Shown: in pieces, positions 1 to 12,500 of the stretch
Layout: every line of letters begins with the position of its first letter
Position numbering within the stretch: the first letter of the stretch is position 1
From: Smittia aterrima
Taxonomy: Eukaryota > Arthropoda > Insecta > Diptera > Chironomidae
Assembly: GCA_033063855.1 (NCBI GenBank)
Contig: CP093831.1
Span: 1,240,001-1,304,000, forward strand
DNA: 64,000 nt
Reading direction: 5' to 3'
Made by a program: the position numbers and the translations under genes
Notes under the pieces: generated by a model
What the model was told of the DNA's origin: nothing
What the model saw: the letters and a program-made list of their open reading frames with translations, nothing else
Databases searched by the model: none

Positions 1-949
1 CAACTGACTGTGAATGACTTTTGCTAAAACTCAAAGACTCTTCTCAAAATTTCCATTCTAATAATGAAATTATCTCTGTTGATGACTCTTTCTCAATAAA
101 ATTGTAGAATCAACTGAGAATCTCTTCGTGAGAGCGGCGGAATGAAACAAAAACATTTTATTAAAACAAACTTCACAAGAAATAATTTTCCGTCTCGTTC
201 TTTAAACCTTCAATTTTCGTGGTAAAACCCCCGGCAAAGTGGAATTGAGCAAACACAGTTTCTGCGTTTTCAAAATAGATTTTTATTAGCAATTATTTAC
301 ATAAGTATCAAGTTAATGCTTGCGTTAACATGTATCTTGTATCCATTAAACACAAATTGAATTGTAAAACAAAATGCTTTGTGTAACGATCAAAGTTTCC
401 TCTCGAATGCAAATTAAATTTATTTTCGCTAAAAACTTTTCGTTCTGAACGAAGGAAAATTTTCTCATCAAACTCAATAATGCTAATGAAGAAAGAGAGA
501 AGTGAGAAAATGATATGATTTGATGTTCACAAAGTGGGAGGATGGAAAAATCCAGAGTTGCTCAACTGACAGCTTTGAAAATACTTCTCAAACATCTCTC
601 ACTCTTCCAACAATTCTAAAAGTTCGACAACTTCTGAACTTAAGTTATAGATGAGAGCTTAAAAAATGTTAAAATTAAAATTCCATTTTTAATATTTCTC
701 AGTTTACACAAAATATACAAAAGCGCAATAAAATATTTTTCAACTACGCTTACACTCAAACTGATAGAAGTTTTCGATTGTTTTCTCGTGTTTTCCCCTT
801 TTATTTTGTCATTTCAACAAATACAGGAAAAAAAACGAATTTGCATGAGAAATGTTTTCACGTTTGCGCTTTTGTCGCATTCGCCAAACTGATTTTGTTT
901 CTTTAATAAAAATGGCTGCAGACTCGAGACCATTGTGATTCGTTTATTT
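1..949. other. non-coding stretch downstream of BarH copy A
   Basis: AT-rich DNA immediately 3' of the first BarH gene. I see no coding exon, repeat array or RNA gene here. It probably holds the 3' UTR of BarH copy A and intergenic DNA. Confidence 0.5.
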
Positions 950-3900
950 TCAAACTTGAATTGTATCTTCGTTATCACTTTGTGAGTTGCTCTCCGAGCG
1001 ACCTTCTGGACTGCCAGGGTTGAGTGTTGGACTTGGAGATCTTCTTGAGTCGTGGCTGTTGGTGCTGCTACTGTAAAAATTGCTTAACGTTGACAGTGAG
1101 TTCGATGCAGTGAGATGAGGGAATTGAGCTGCGTTTGGAGCTTGCATCGCTGAGAGAGGTGGCATTCCCGGTGCTCCTGGATAAAGTCGATAAGGAAGAG
1201 GTTTTTGAAGTGCCGCGGCAGCTGCTGCTTGTCGATAATAAAGGTCGACTGTGCTTGTTGGATTTCCCTGGGGAACTTGAGGAGGATAAGGCCAACCGCC
1301 CATGTAAGCAGGTCCGCCGTAAAGCCGTTGAAACGCTGCGTAATTTCCTGCTTCTGCAAGTAACTCCAGTCCAACCGCTGTCTGTCGTTTCCATTTCGTT
1401 CTGTAAGACAAAAAGAGTGAAATCGTAAGTGTCACGATCACAAAAACAACAAAATAATGATAAAGTAAAATATAATTATGGTCTGCTAAATGCTTCCGGT
1501 CTTGAATTATTCCGAGGGGTTGCCTTTGCACCAGCGAGAAAGGCTGAAAGGCAACAGCGGTTCGTTTATTCAATTTCTACGCTGACATTCATGAACATAA
1601 ATAATTTTTCACGGGAAAGGCTCTCATGTGAGAAATGTCTGTAATTATTTGAAGAAACAAAAACTTTGTGCATGCACATTTGTTCTCAGCCGTTTATGTC
1701 TACAGCTTCGAGCGATTCTTATCGTTATGATAGTCAGATAAAAGCTAGAAGAGCTCTAATTGTCGATCATTCGGTTGAAGGTGAAGCGAGATCTTCATTC
1801 TTTCCAATTATTTCTCCATCCAATGTGCAAAATTGTTCCATTTCCCAAAACGATATTGAAACTAATTGCGAGCGATCAAGAAAATCGAAAACATTTAGAC
1901 GAAATTGCCATTCGCGTTGCTGCTTCTCTCGCAAGCGAAGCCATAATTTCAATTAGTTCGAGATTTTTACTCAGCACTGCCAATTGCAGTGCGAGTTGAT
2001 ATGTAAATGAGCCTTTTCAAGTAAAACGGAGGCAATGAGTGTAATGAACAGGTTCGAACTTAATCTACATGCCGCGGCCTGCGATGTTCTGGCCGTTGCT
2101 TAATGACTGTTTTATCGTTTATCAGCAAATATGTGAGTTTCATGTTAGCAGCGATGGGGAGAGCGAAGACTTTAAGTGGTCAATATTTAGTTGAGAACGG
2201 AAAGCAAGCGATTTATTGCAGTGGAAGAAGGGCAAACAACCACGCAATCCTATTTTCCATCCATTATCCCTCATTTAGTCAAAACCCGTTAATGTTTTAT
2301 GCAGTCAAATTTCTGTTTTTGGATTGATTGCGCGGAAAGGGAAACTATTCGCTCTCAGGAACGTTCAAGTGCAATCAAAATAAAATCTGTTTTCATACCA
2401 AACATTTATGCGTTTGTCTCCTGGCAATCGCGATAAGTGGCAGCTTGGACAACAATAAAATTTTACATTTGGACATTGCCGAGAAACAATGAAAGAAACT
2501 CGAACACAACACGCTGGAGGAAATGAATTATTTTCGTTTTAATTTCCCATTTTCTGATTCCGTGCAATTGTGTTTTCTGTGAAATGCATCACGTGAGACA
2601 ATTGATTCCTTCAACTGTAGCAATTTGATGTAATAAATTATAAATCACGCGCTTTGATGCCTCGACATGTATCCCATAGGAAAATTATGCAAATTGCCTG
2701 CACAATGGGTTAAACTGAATGTTAAATGTAATTCGTGCATAGAAGGGAGACACAAACATTAAACGATGTGATTACGCGACCGCGTTTGTCGCTCGAGATG
2801 TTATTTATGACGCTGACAGCAGAAATGTCTAATTGGTTAATGAGTTCTCAGTTTTCTCTCCTTTGTCGCTTCTTCGTAGTTGCATTTTTTACTTTCATGA
2901 ATGGAGGAAGCTTAGTCTATCGGCTAAGCTATAATCAAAGAGAAGAAAACTTGAAATGTGCTGAGTCGCTGTCTGATTTCGCTTTTGTTTGCCTTCTTAC
3001 GCATCCCATTCTCCTTCTTTTTGCATGGCGCCTCAAGCCATCGCCTCTATCTACCTGTCAATATCTCAACGGCTACTTCTTCTCATTCTTGATCACAAAT
3101 CCATCGCGCAATTATCAACTCGCCAAACAACGATAAAAAATCAATTCCATCGTCCGTAGTTGTTAAAAGTCATTCTTTTAAAAAGGCAAAAATTTCGAAA
3201 TAATTGATGAGCGTTTCATTAATCTTTTGTCTATTAAACATCATCATCGAGTGTTCCTTTCAGCGGTTTAATAGTTAAGGCAGTTAGAAATCTCATCCGC
3301 GCATTTGAGAGATCCAAGTAAACACCGCTAAATGATGAACGCCTATGTTGAATAAGCCGAAGCTCTGTAATTGTTTTTGAGTTTATTGGAGAGACGAAAG
3401 TATTTACGAAAATCATAAAATTGCTCGTCATTAAAGTCAATGATGCGTTAAGTGTTTTTTTTATATAGAAATCTACAAATATTTGAACCGCTAAATGAAT
3501 GTGTATTTGTATAATGCTCGCGGAGTAGCCATCAAGTAATTTGTGTGGTTGATGGAAGGGCGGGAGGAATTAACATTCGTTCCGAGCTCATTGGAAATGG
3601 AAAGGCTCAATTAAAAAATCAATATTTACCTCCGGTTCTGATACCACGTCTTGACCTGTGTATCAGTCAATCCCAGTTTGTTTGCCAACTCCATTCGATC
3701 CTGAACGCTGAGATATTTCTGTCGCTCGAAAGTCTTTTCGAGTGTTTGAAGTTGATGATCTGTGAAGGCTGTTCTCGCCTTTCTCTGTTTCTTGCTAAGT
3801 CCCGATGACCCATTCGATCCATTTTTCATGCTTCCATCGTCGTCCTTGTCACCTGAGAAGAAAGGAAATGATTTTTTTATTGAATAAAATGAAAGTCTTG

Positions 3901-6500
3901 GGGTGAACACCGGAAAACAGAGAAAAATCGACTTAGGGACAGGACAAAGTCATTTCATCAAAAATAAAATTATGAGTGACGGTAAATTTTTTACGTGACA
4001 CTTGAGCAAAGCTTTAGTGACTCGTGAAAAACACAAACCACTCTTGACCCAGTGGAAAAACAAACGGAATTATACTTTAAATACATTTCTCAGCTTTGTG
4101 AACATTGCTTAAAGCTGTCGCTTGCTAACCGGGCGTTTATAATGAAGAAAAACATTAAAACGCCTTTTAGAAGTCGACTGTGTTCACGCTTAGCTTGCCA
4201 CCAAAAAACGAGTAAGATTGTGGGCCCCAGTTAAGTATTTTACATATTAAAACGTAAACCAGAAGAATTAAGCGATCGTTATCAACTATTAGTTTTCCTG
4301 TACTCGAGGCACTCAAACAGTTGGAGATGGTTATGTTCGATAAACTACGTATAATCACTTCTTAATGCTTCACGAAAAAAAAAACGAGAACTAAGCCAAA
4401 AAGAGAAGAAAGCGCTATTAATTTAATTCTCTTAGTTGAATTGTAAATTAGGGTTCAGCGTGACTCGTCGTAGACTCGGAACTCGTTCGAAATGTAGAGA
4501 ACCGTGAAAAATAATAATTAAGATGCTCGGACCATAATTGCTTACGAATAATTCAAAATATTACAGTTCTCAGGATAATTTATTGCTATTTACATTTTTC
4601 GGAGAGTTCACTAAAAGTCCAATTAGAGACACTTTAATAAATTACTTTAAACTTTATTATTTCGAGAAGCTCCGGAAGCAATTATCGTAACTATAAAGTC
4701 GTGAAATCTTCCTCTCGAATGTTTGTGATTTCAAAATGTTAAATTGCAGAATTTATGTTGAGAAGCTTTTCAATTGAATTGAAGACTCTCAGTTGAGTTA
4801 ATTAACATCAAAGAGTGAAAATCATGAAACATAAATCGATTAAAGTCGTGATTCGCTTATAAAATGGCTGATGATCAAACTCAAATGGCATGATCTTCGA
4901 GCATAATCAGATTATGCTGAGAAAGAGAATTCATTTTAATAATGAACGGCGTCGATATCTCTCAAGGGATCAGAGCTTTGATGAAGAGTGCATTTACATG
5001 CATAGCTAAGATAATTAATTCATTATTTAACAGCAGAATGCATTATTGCGATGATTGAAGCAATTTCTGCTATGCAACATTATAAATTGCGCGCTCATCA
5101 CAACACGAACTGGCAGAGCTCGCAAATAACGAGCAGAAGAAACAACTAAAAAGTTTGCTTGCATAAAATGGTATTAAACACGTTAAATGAGTCTACGTTA
5201 TTGCGGTTTTGCATTCTACACGTCTCTCAATGAATTAAAAATGCTTCAATGTAGAGTGAATTAAAATGCATTAAACAGGGAAACGTTTTCAGTTTGCGGC
5301 TAATTAAATTCTGTTTTATTGTTGAGCTTACCAACACATTAATCAGTAGTGCAGTGGGTAACTCTTGAGCGTGCGTGTGCACATCATGAGAACATTTATA
5401 CCGCAAAGCTAAAACATTAAAGTCGCAAATGAGAGAAATTAGTGAATTTTATTTTTTAATTTTTCCATTTGCCCCGAAAAAGGTTTCGTGATTGACATTG
5501 AGAGGAACGACCGAGAAATGCAATAAAATTCTTTACTTTGTCGCTTAAGTTTACGATCAAATTTAACAATGCAAAATTATTGTTCCACATCTGCTTCCTG
5601 AGCGAGTTTCTTGTAGAGAAATTCCCTTCACTTTGCATCGCGTGTCGCGCCGTAATTTAAAGAAAATTGTCTGCTGTTCTCGTCGCTGACTTTATATTTG
5701 CTTAAAACATTCTCGAAGACAGAATCATCGACACTTTTAAAACAGCAAACTCACTTCAGAGACAAACGATTTGACTGGCGCGGCTAAAAAAATGTCGGTA
5801 GCAGCATCGTTAACTCCAGCAACGCCCACATCAATTACTCGCTTTGATTTCTCTCCTCGCCGAATCTCATTAACTCATCTCATCAACACAGTCCGAGTCC
5901 AAGGTTGCTCGCTTATTTTAAATCAAATTAATTGCTATGAAAGCTTTGCCCTGGGAGTTGAGCTTGATATTTTAGGGAAGAGTTTCGCTCTGTTTCATTT
6001 TAATTCGTAATTATTCACCCATCAAATCATAAACACGTTTTTTATTGGCTCGTATGTGAATAGCTAATCGCTCAGTTATAGTTTGATTATGCACAAAAAT
6101 CTTTTCTCTCTGTATTCCCGTTCTTCGGATTAATAAATTGCTTCCATTAAAAATTCCGACTGATTTAAGACCACGAATTGGAATTGGAATGAATCGAGAA
6201 GAACAAGAGATACGAAGTGTTGAAAACCACCGACGGAGAATATGTTAACTCACTTGAATCACAATCGCTGTCGTCGTCGTTTTCGGGCATGGAATGTAGA
6301 AACACGCTGAGATCTCTTGGCTGTGGACTTGGCGTTCGATCGTCGTCACCATCAGCTGATTTAAGTTTTCCATTTCCACCGAGGATGTCGGTGATCATAA
6401 ATTTCGATCTTGGAGGTTGATAAGCGGCCATTGGAGCTGCGCGTTGCATTTGCTTTAAAACCGTCATTTCACTTATCTCCTCAACGCGTCGCGAACTCAT
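950..6500 (-). CDS. BarH-type homeobox transcription factor, copy A
   Basis: Sequence-specific nuclear transcription factor of the Bar class, which acts in neural and eye patterning in flies. Three exons read on the minus strand: 6254-6500, 3630-3852 and 950-1400, joined at canonical GT-AG sites in phases 1 and 2, giving about 306 residues from the ATG at 6500. Exon 1 carries the FIL/eh1-like motif SKFMITDILGG and then RTPSPQPRDLS. Exon 2 carries most of the homeodomain (KARTAFTDHQLQTLEKTF to WYQNRR), and exon 3 completes it (TKWKRQTAVGLELLAEAGN). The Tyr in WYQNRR replaces the usual Phe and is a Bar-class hallmark. The C-terminus ends SNSQSDNEDTIQV, as in copy B. The protein is shorter than the Drosophila BarH proteins. 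Similarity to copy B may continue upstream of this ATG (ELYF against SPFI), so a 5' coding exon may be missing. Whether it is B-H1 or B-H2 cannot be told from sequence. Confidence 0.93.
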
Positions 6501-6747
6501 GAAATAAAGTTCCGACTCTTTAATCACGATTTTCAAATTTTACAGCCAAGTGCCTTTTGCGGAATTGAAGCTTATAATTCCTCCTCGTCTGACTTAATTT
6601 CATTCACAGAATACTCTTTTCCAAGTTCATTATGTAAACTGACTAAAAAGCTTTTATAATAATTTAATGCTTCTCTGCTTCTGCTTTGCACCTTTTGTTT
6701 TTATTTCTCTTGAGCTTCGAAGCTGTTTTATGTCTCACCAAGCTCAC

Positions 6748-6774
6748 ACACTCGTAAGCACATTAGCATTTATG
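6748..6774. promoter_or_regulatory. short conserved non-coding element, BarH copy A
   Basis: A 27-nt stretch containing CACATTAGCATTTATG, matching 26 of 27 positions at 14587-14613 upstream of BarH copy B. It lies about 250 bp upstream of the first recognised exon of its gene, and the other copy about 170 bp upstream. The DNA around it has diverged, so a constrained regulatory role is plausible but inferred. Confidence 0.5.
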
Positions 6775-7224
6775 TTTACTTCCACTTATTAATGCCTCTA
6801 AGTTAATGAGTTATTCATATTAATTAATATCGCTTCGCACTTTGACTTTGTTCGAGAAATGCTTTCACAAAACTGTAATTGTCACAATCGATAGTCGAAC
6901 AACTGTTGAAGTCTAATTGACATTCGTAGACAAACGAAACGATTCAATTGTCGCACGTTTAAGTAAATATTGAAGCTCGTAATTTATTAATCTCGCCGTT
7001 AATTACTAAATGTTCACGATTAATGAAAATGCTTTTTAATCGCTTGATAAAATCATTAGTCAATGATTATTGGGCGTCACGGCACGAAACATTCGAGGAA
7101 AGAGCGTCCGTAAAAAAAACTCTCCTTTCGACTTCAAAGCTACAAGCAAACTAAATGATTCTGATACATTTTCATAAAATATTGCAGCACAAAAAAAATA
7201 CAATCAAACTCACCAACACATTCG

Positions 7225-7546
7225 AGTGGATCACTGCTCTCCGCTTTTCCGTTTTCAACTTTTATTCGCTCGTGTTAAGTATTATTTGACATGATAAATT
7301 GCCTCAATGCTCACTCTGCTGCCTTATTTTTCACCATCAACTTTAATTCTCCCCTGTTCATATTTCTCGACGCTTATTTCGATTGTGAAGATTGACACAA
7401 ACTCTCACACACACAATTCCAATTCAAATACAAACGCAAAGCCGGGGGAGAAAAAGAAAACGTTTAACTGTAAAAGAGGCGCTTTATTGAATGAGCAAAC
7501 AAAAAGGAGGAGCTTATGCTTTCCGTAAATGACTCTTTAACCAATG
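7225..7546. promoter_or_regulatory. 322-bp block identical upstream of both BarH genes (copy A)
   Basis: Every base from 7225 to 7546 equals the base 7879 positions further on (15104-15425). The flanks are only partly similar: CACCAACACATTCG here against CACTAACACATTCA in the other copy, and unrelated sequence after CCAATG. The block lies about 0.7 kb upstream of the first recognised exon. It contains CGTTTA at 7461-7466, the reverse complement of TAAACG, a motif reported for Bar-class homeodomains. An enhancer, promoter or 5' non-coding exon kept identical by constraint or by recent gene conversion would explain it. The reading frame that crosses it is probably accidental. Confidence 0.6.
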
Positions 7547-8710
7547 GAAAAGTGCTGAGTTAATTTTGAATGAGAAAAATCAAACGAGTTTATTGTCTGC
7601 TGCAATTTGATACTCGTCCGTGATGTTTTTCTTTCTCGATACTCGCAGCACATAAAACGATTTTTTGCCTCTCTACGATTGTGTATAAAAAGACTCTCGA
7701 CTCGAGTCTAAATGACGAATTTATCAGTTTTTATGTGTGAGGAGGGAAGGATGATATCGATTGAAATGTTTCGTTTTTCCTCTTTTTTTATCGACGAAGC
7801 TTTTAAATTACATTTTCATTTCTCTTCTCGTACAATCGTTGACGGAATTGTTTGTTTCTTTTTTTACAATGATTTATTTGGATTGCTTTGGACGAGGGCA
7901 GATGAAATTGGATTGTGTTGTTGGTTTGTATTTTCGAGCGACGAGCACGTAGAGAGTTGTACGATGAGTTCACTTGCGATGAGATGCAAGCAACCGTCGC
8001 TTTGTTCCTTGTCGCAATCATCAAATCATTCGTTTAAGATTCAAGCATGCGTAGATGAAAATCCCAGATTGCTTTTATTTTCAGAATTTTCCTTTGAATA
8101 ATTAGGCGACACATTTTTAAATAAACTTCGTGAAATTCGAGCGGAGCCTTAATGGATCTAACACATTTGCTTAAAGCAGCTCTGACACCGTAAACAGAAA
8201 TAAAATATTCATAACCTGCTTATCAGCTTGTCGGGGTAAAATGTTATTGTAAATGCCGTGAGCTTTCTCGCTTTTCCACCCCAATCGCGTTTTTCGAAAA
8301 GCAAATGGTTGTGAAACGCAAATGAGATGAATATCTAACTAATCACGGAATATTAATCTTGTAACAAGGATTTTCGTTTAGCGAGTTTAAGATTCTCATC
8401 AATACGCACGATTCATTTGTTTCTTAAACGGACGAGCGATTATTTTTTCGCTGATCGATGCGAGAATATTCATGAAACTGTCTAATTATAAGTTCAATCT
8501 TCATTCAAGCTGTCAGATGATTACGAACTACGAACAGCTTAATCAACAACAAAAAAAAAATCAAATTGGAAGCTCAAAACAAGCCCCGTGAAACCGAATC
8601 GTTGTTAATTTCGATTGAAACGAGTTAGCCTCAGAAGTTAAGGACGGGATAGGCTGTTCAGATGAATTAAGAAGAAAAAAAAATCAAGTTTTGTTAAAAT
8701 CCAAATTTCT

Positions 8711-8780
8711 CTGGGATTCGAACCCGAGATCAGACTTCTCTAAACGAAGTTTGTCAAACTCTTCATTCTGACCATTGAGG
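8711..8780 (-). repeat. degenerate tRNA-like element
   Basis: On the minus strand it reads from a box A-like TGGTCAGAATG to a perfect box B-like GGGTTCGAATCCC about 45 nt later, the spacing expected of a tRNA-derived Pol III promoter. The arms do not fold into a convincing tRNA, so a tRNA pseudogene or SINE head is more likely. A second, poorer copy lies about 150 bp away. Confidence 0.5.
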
Positions 8781-8856
8781 TTTAATTTCTATTAAAACAG
8801 ATTCAGCTAAATATGAAAATAAAAAAAAACACATCAGAGCCTATGAAAACACCTTC

Positions 8857-8940
8857 TTTTGGGATTCGAACCTCAACTTTTTATATTTTAGAAACTTTTT
8901 CGAAGGCCTTTAAATTTCTTTTCATTTTACTGTAATAACG
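8857..8940 (-). repeat. second degenerate tRNA-like element
   Basis: GGGATTCGAACC on the plus strand is a box B-like signal read on the minus strand, placed like the one at 8711-8780. The D-arm side is eroded. It is probably an older copy of the same SINE-like family. Confidence 0.3.
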
Positions 8941-9573
8941 ATTCAGCTAAAACAACAATACTTTCATGAAATCCAAAACGCTGATCAGCCTTAGTCCTCG
9001 GTCACTAGCAACACAACATTTAACTATGAATTTTAAGTGCTAGAGCGATTTATGAGGTAAATTTTCCCTCGATAAGATCTAATTTCACGTTTACATTTTC
9101 ATGTCGAGAGCGAAGTACACGGAAGCCTCTCTCGGCTCTCGCAACTCGAAAAATGAAAATTACAAAACAATTAAGAGTCCTTACATTGAAGCTTGGGAAA
9201 AAGGGCAGTGGAACAAATCGCACGATAATGTTCCTTCCGCCGCATGTTCCTGCAGGAGAAATAAAATAGCGTTTTCAAAAGTTATAACACACAACGGAGT
9301 TCACGTTTTAATTCACAAATAGTCGCTTTATTGATTTTCCATTACAGTTAAGTTTATTTACACGATAAAACATCTAAAATCGTTGATCGAAAAAGCTTCT
9401 TCGCTAAAACTATGACATTAAAATTATTGCCACGTTAGAGTGTCTCGAAATGTTTTTTTACTGCAATTTTTCTCTTGCGATGAGCATTCTTCAGGTTTGA
9501 TGAAATGAAAATGAATAGAAACTCAAATAATTTAACAGAAAAGAATTCTTTTATCTCGAAATTAACTTTAATT

Positions 9574-12500
9574 TTAAACTTGGATTGTATCTTCATTATC
9601 ACTTTGAGAGTTACTTTCCGATCGGCCTTCGGGACTGCCTGGATTAAGTGTTGGACTTGGAGATCGTCGAGGGGTCGTCTGACCGTTGTTATTTGTTTCT
9701 TTACTTGAGTTATTGTTACTGTAAAAGTTACTTAAGGTAGATAGTGAGTTGGAGGCGTTTAGATGTGGAAATTGCGAAGCGTTTGGAACATTCATCGATG
9801 AGAGAGGAGAAATTCCTGGTGCGCCTGGATAAAGTCGATATGGAAGAGGTTTCTGAAGTGCTGCGGCTGCTGCTGCTTGTCGATAATAAAGGTCGACTGT
9901 GCTCGTTGGATTGTTTGAAGGTACTTGTGGTGGATAAGGCCAACCGCCGATGTAAGGTGGACCACCGTAGAGTCTTTGAAATGCAGCGTAGTTGCCAGCT
10001 TCAGCCAACAATTCCAGTCCAACTGCAGTCTGTCGTTTCCATTTTGTTCTGTAAGCGAGAAATGAAAATGTTTACGATTAAAATCAACTTCTGAGTAAAT
10101 CACGTAGAAAATTGCTTTTTACATTCTAAAATCCAAACGCTCTCGAGAATCATGATTTCATCGTCGAATCATGAAAATTATTTGTTGGTTTAATCGAGAA
10201 TTAAGCGAAACACAAATGTTAAGAAGAAAATCGTTTTGAAAATCAGAGGGAAAAGCGTTAAAACAAAAGTATTTAAGCGATTCCGTGCGGATCAAATCGA
10301 AATGGCTCGACCGAGTTGGAGTTTTATTTTTTTGGTGATTTATTGAGACTTTCTAGGTTGAAGCTTAATTGGAAAATCAATATTTACCTCCGGTTCTGAT
10401 ACCACGTCTTGACCTGTGTGTCGCTGAGTCCTAATTTATTTGCTAACTCCATTCGATCCTGAACGCTGAGATATTTTTGTCGCTCGAATGATTTCTCCAA
10501 AGTCTGAAGTTGATGATCTGTGAAGGCTGTTCTTGCCTTTCGCTGCTTTTTACTCAAACCCGATCCATTCATTCCCATTCCATTCTTGTAACCATCGTCG
10601 TCCTTTCCACCTGAAAGTGTCACAAAGAAAATTACAAGTTAGATTAAATTATCAACAAATTAAAATTTAATTCAATTTCCGTTCGTTCTCCCCTTTTCGT
10701 CGACAAAAGTTTCCCTTAACTTAATTTAATTTCAGTTTAGAATTAGCTTTCGGACGCGATAGAGATTGTCAAACTTAATTGTTATTCAAATTCAGCTAAT
10801 TATAAAACAAAACAAACGCTGGAAGCATCGAGAGTGGCCGCGACGGAACTCAGCATAAGCAAGCAAAACGTGAAGTTTACGCTCAAGAGAACAAAAATTA
10901 AAAGTTTTCGTGTAGTTAAGTGAACATGAAACAGTAAAACTGAGGAGATCTTTATCAGCTTTTAGTTCCCTTTTCCTCTTGTTACTCGAAACGACGGAGG
11001 AGGCCACACAGCCGAAACATAATGAGCTGAAAACTTAACCGTTCACCGACCAACACTCGACTTTTCAGCTCTGAATTATTTTCTAAGATTTTTTTAATTC
11101 AGTTGATTTTATAAATGGCTCGACGTGAGATGCGAAGCGGAAGATAAGCGTTCAGCAAAAAAAAAATATAATTGTTCCTAAAAATGCTATTAATTTAATT
11201 ATCATAAAATTAACTTTGAGTTCGTGTTACAAATATTTTTTTTTCTCCTTCGACTTCATCCCAAATAAAAATTCGAAGTGGAAAAACTTTCATGTCGATG
11301 ATATCGCAGTAAAAATTTGAAATTACTCGACTCGGCTACCAGAAAACTAAATTAGTCATTGCTTATTTAGGTAAAAGTCGTTGTCCGAAAAGAATTGTGG
11401 AAAGCAATTAACAACTCCAGAAGCACGGAAATCTGTCTTTAAATATTTAATGCATTGTGGTCAGTCAGCCACCTGATAATTTCTTATTTTCATAATTGCC
11501 ATTCGACCCAGCTTTGATATTTTAATTAACAAAAGCTTTTGACTTCAGAGTCTTGAGTTGAGTTAGCCTTTAATGAAAATGAATAAAATGATTGATCTCA
11601 GCGTGAGGCAAATTGCGAATACTTTTCACAGCAATCATCGTTAACACTGGACGATTTGCACACAGACAGATTCAAACTAATGTAATTACGTATGGTAATC
11701 TTCCCTTCATAAGAATCCATTGTTATTGCTCAAAACCACTTCGGTTCACAACGTTTCTCTTCCTTTTATGTTTCGCTTATGCAAGAATTTTCCTCCGATT
11801 AGCAACTTTGTAGCGAGAGAGCTTTCCGTGCAATCAGAAGATTGAACTGAATGAATCTGAATTAATCAACACGATCGTGTATTCTGTCTTCTCGTGAAGC
11901 GTATCAACGTTAAATTTTGCGCAGAATGAAACGTAAAAATTGAATATGCATGCGTCACAGTTGAGAGACTGCAGTGCGGTTAGCGTGAGGAAATTAATAT
12001 TTTAATTCTAAATTGTTTCTGAAGTAAGCAAAGGGGGAGAGATCAAAGTTGTTTTAGCAAATCGTTGGAAGTAATTGTCACGATTTAAGTTGAAAATCAA
12101 GAAAAATACCTCAAGAAATAATTCAGTCAGTCAACTATGATCGATTTACTAACACGATCAGTTTAAACATCAAGCGAAGGGGTGCAGCTCATGAAACAAC
12201 AAAATGCTAACATGATTCCTTCTAATTAGAGTTCATTAAAAGTTTAGCTTGCTTAACCCAAAACGATGACGACGAGGACGACAAATTGCTGCAGCAACTT
12301 CGACCGAGACAAAATTTTGACCACTGCATGCACAACGCAAGCACCTGATGTCGATCGAGGTAAATATTAAACAGTCTGAGCTTGCCGACAACAATGGAAG
12401 AAGATAATTGCATTAAACGAACATTAAACACACTGAATAAGTTTGCATTTTGCATATTTATTAAGCGCATTTCATCCGTTAAAATTAAATGAGTCGGAGT

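Noticed and set aside
2735..3136. 133-codon plus-strand frame inside the BarH copy A intron
   Set aside because: Starts in ordinary AT-rich sequence, no domain, lies antisense within an intron.
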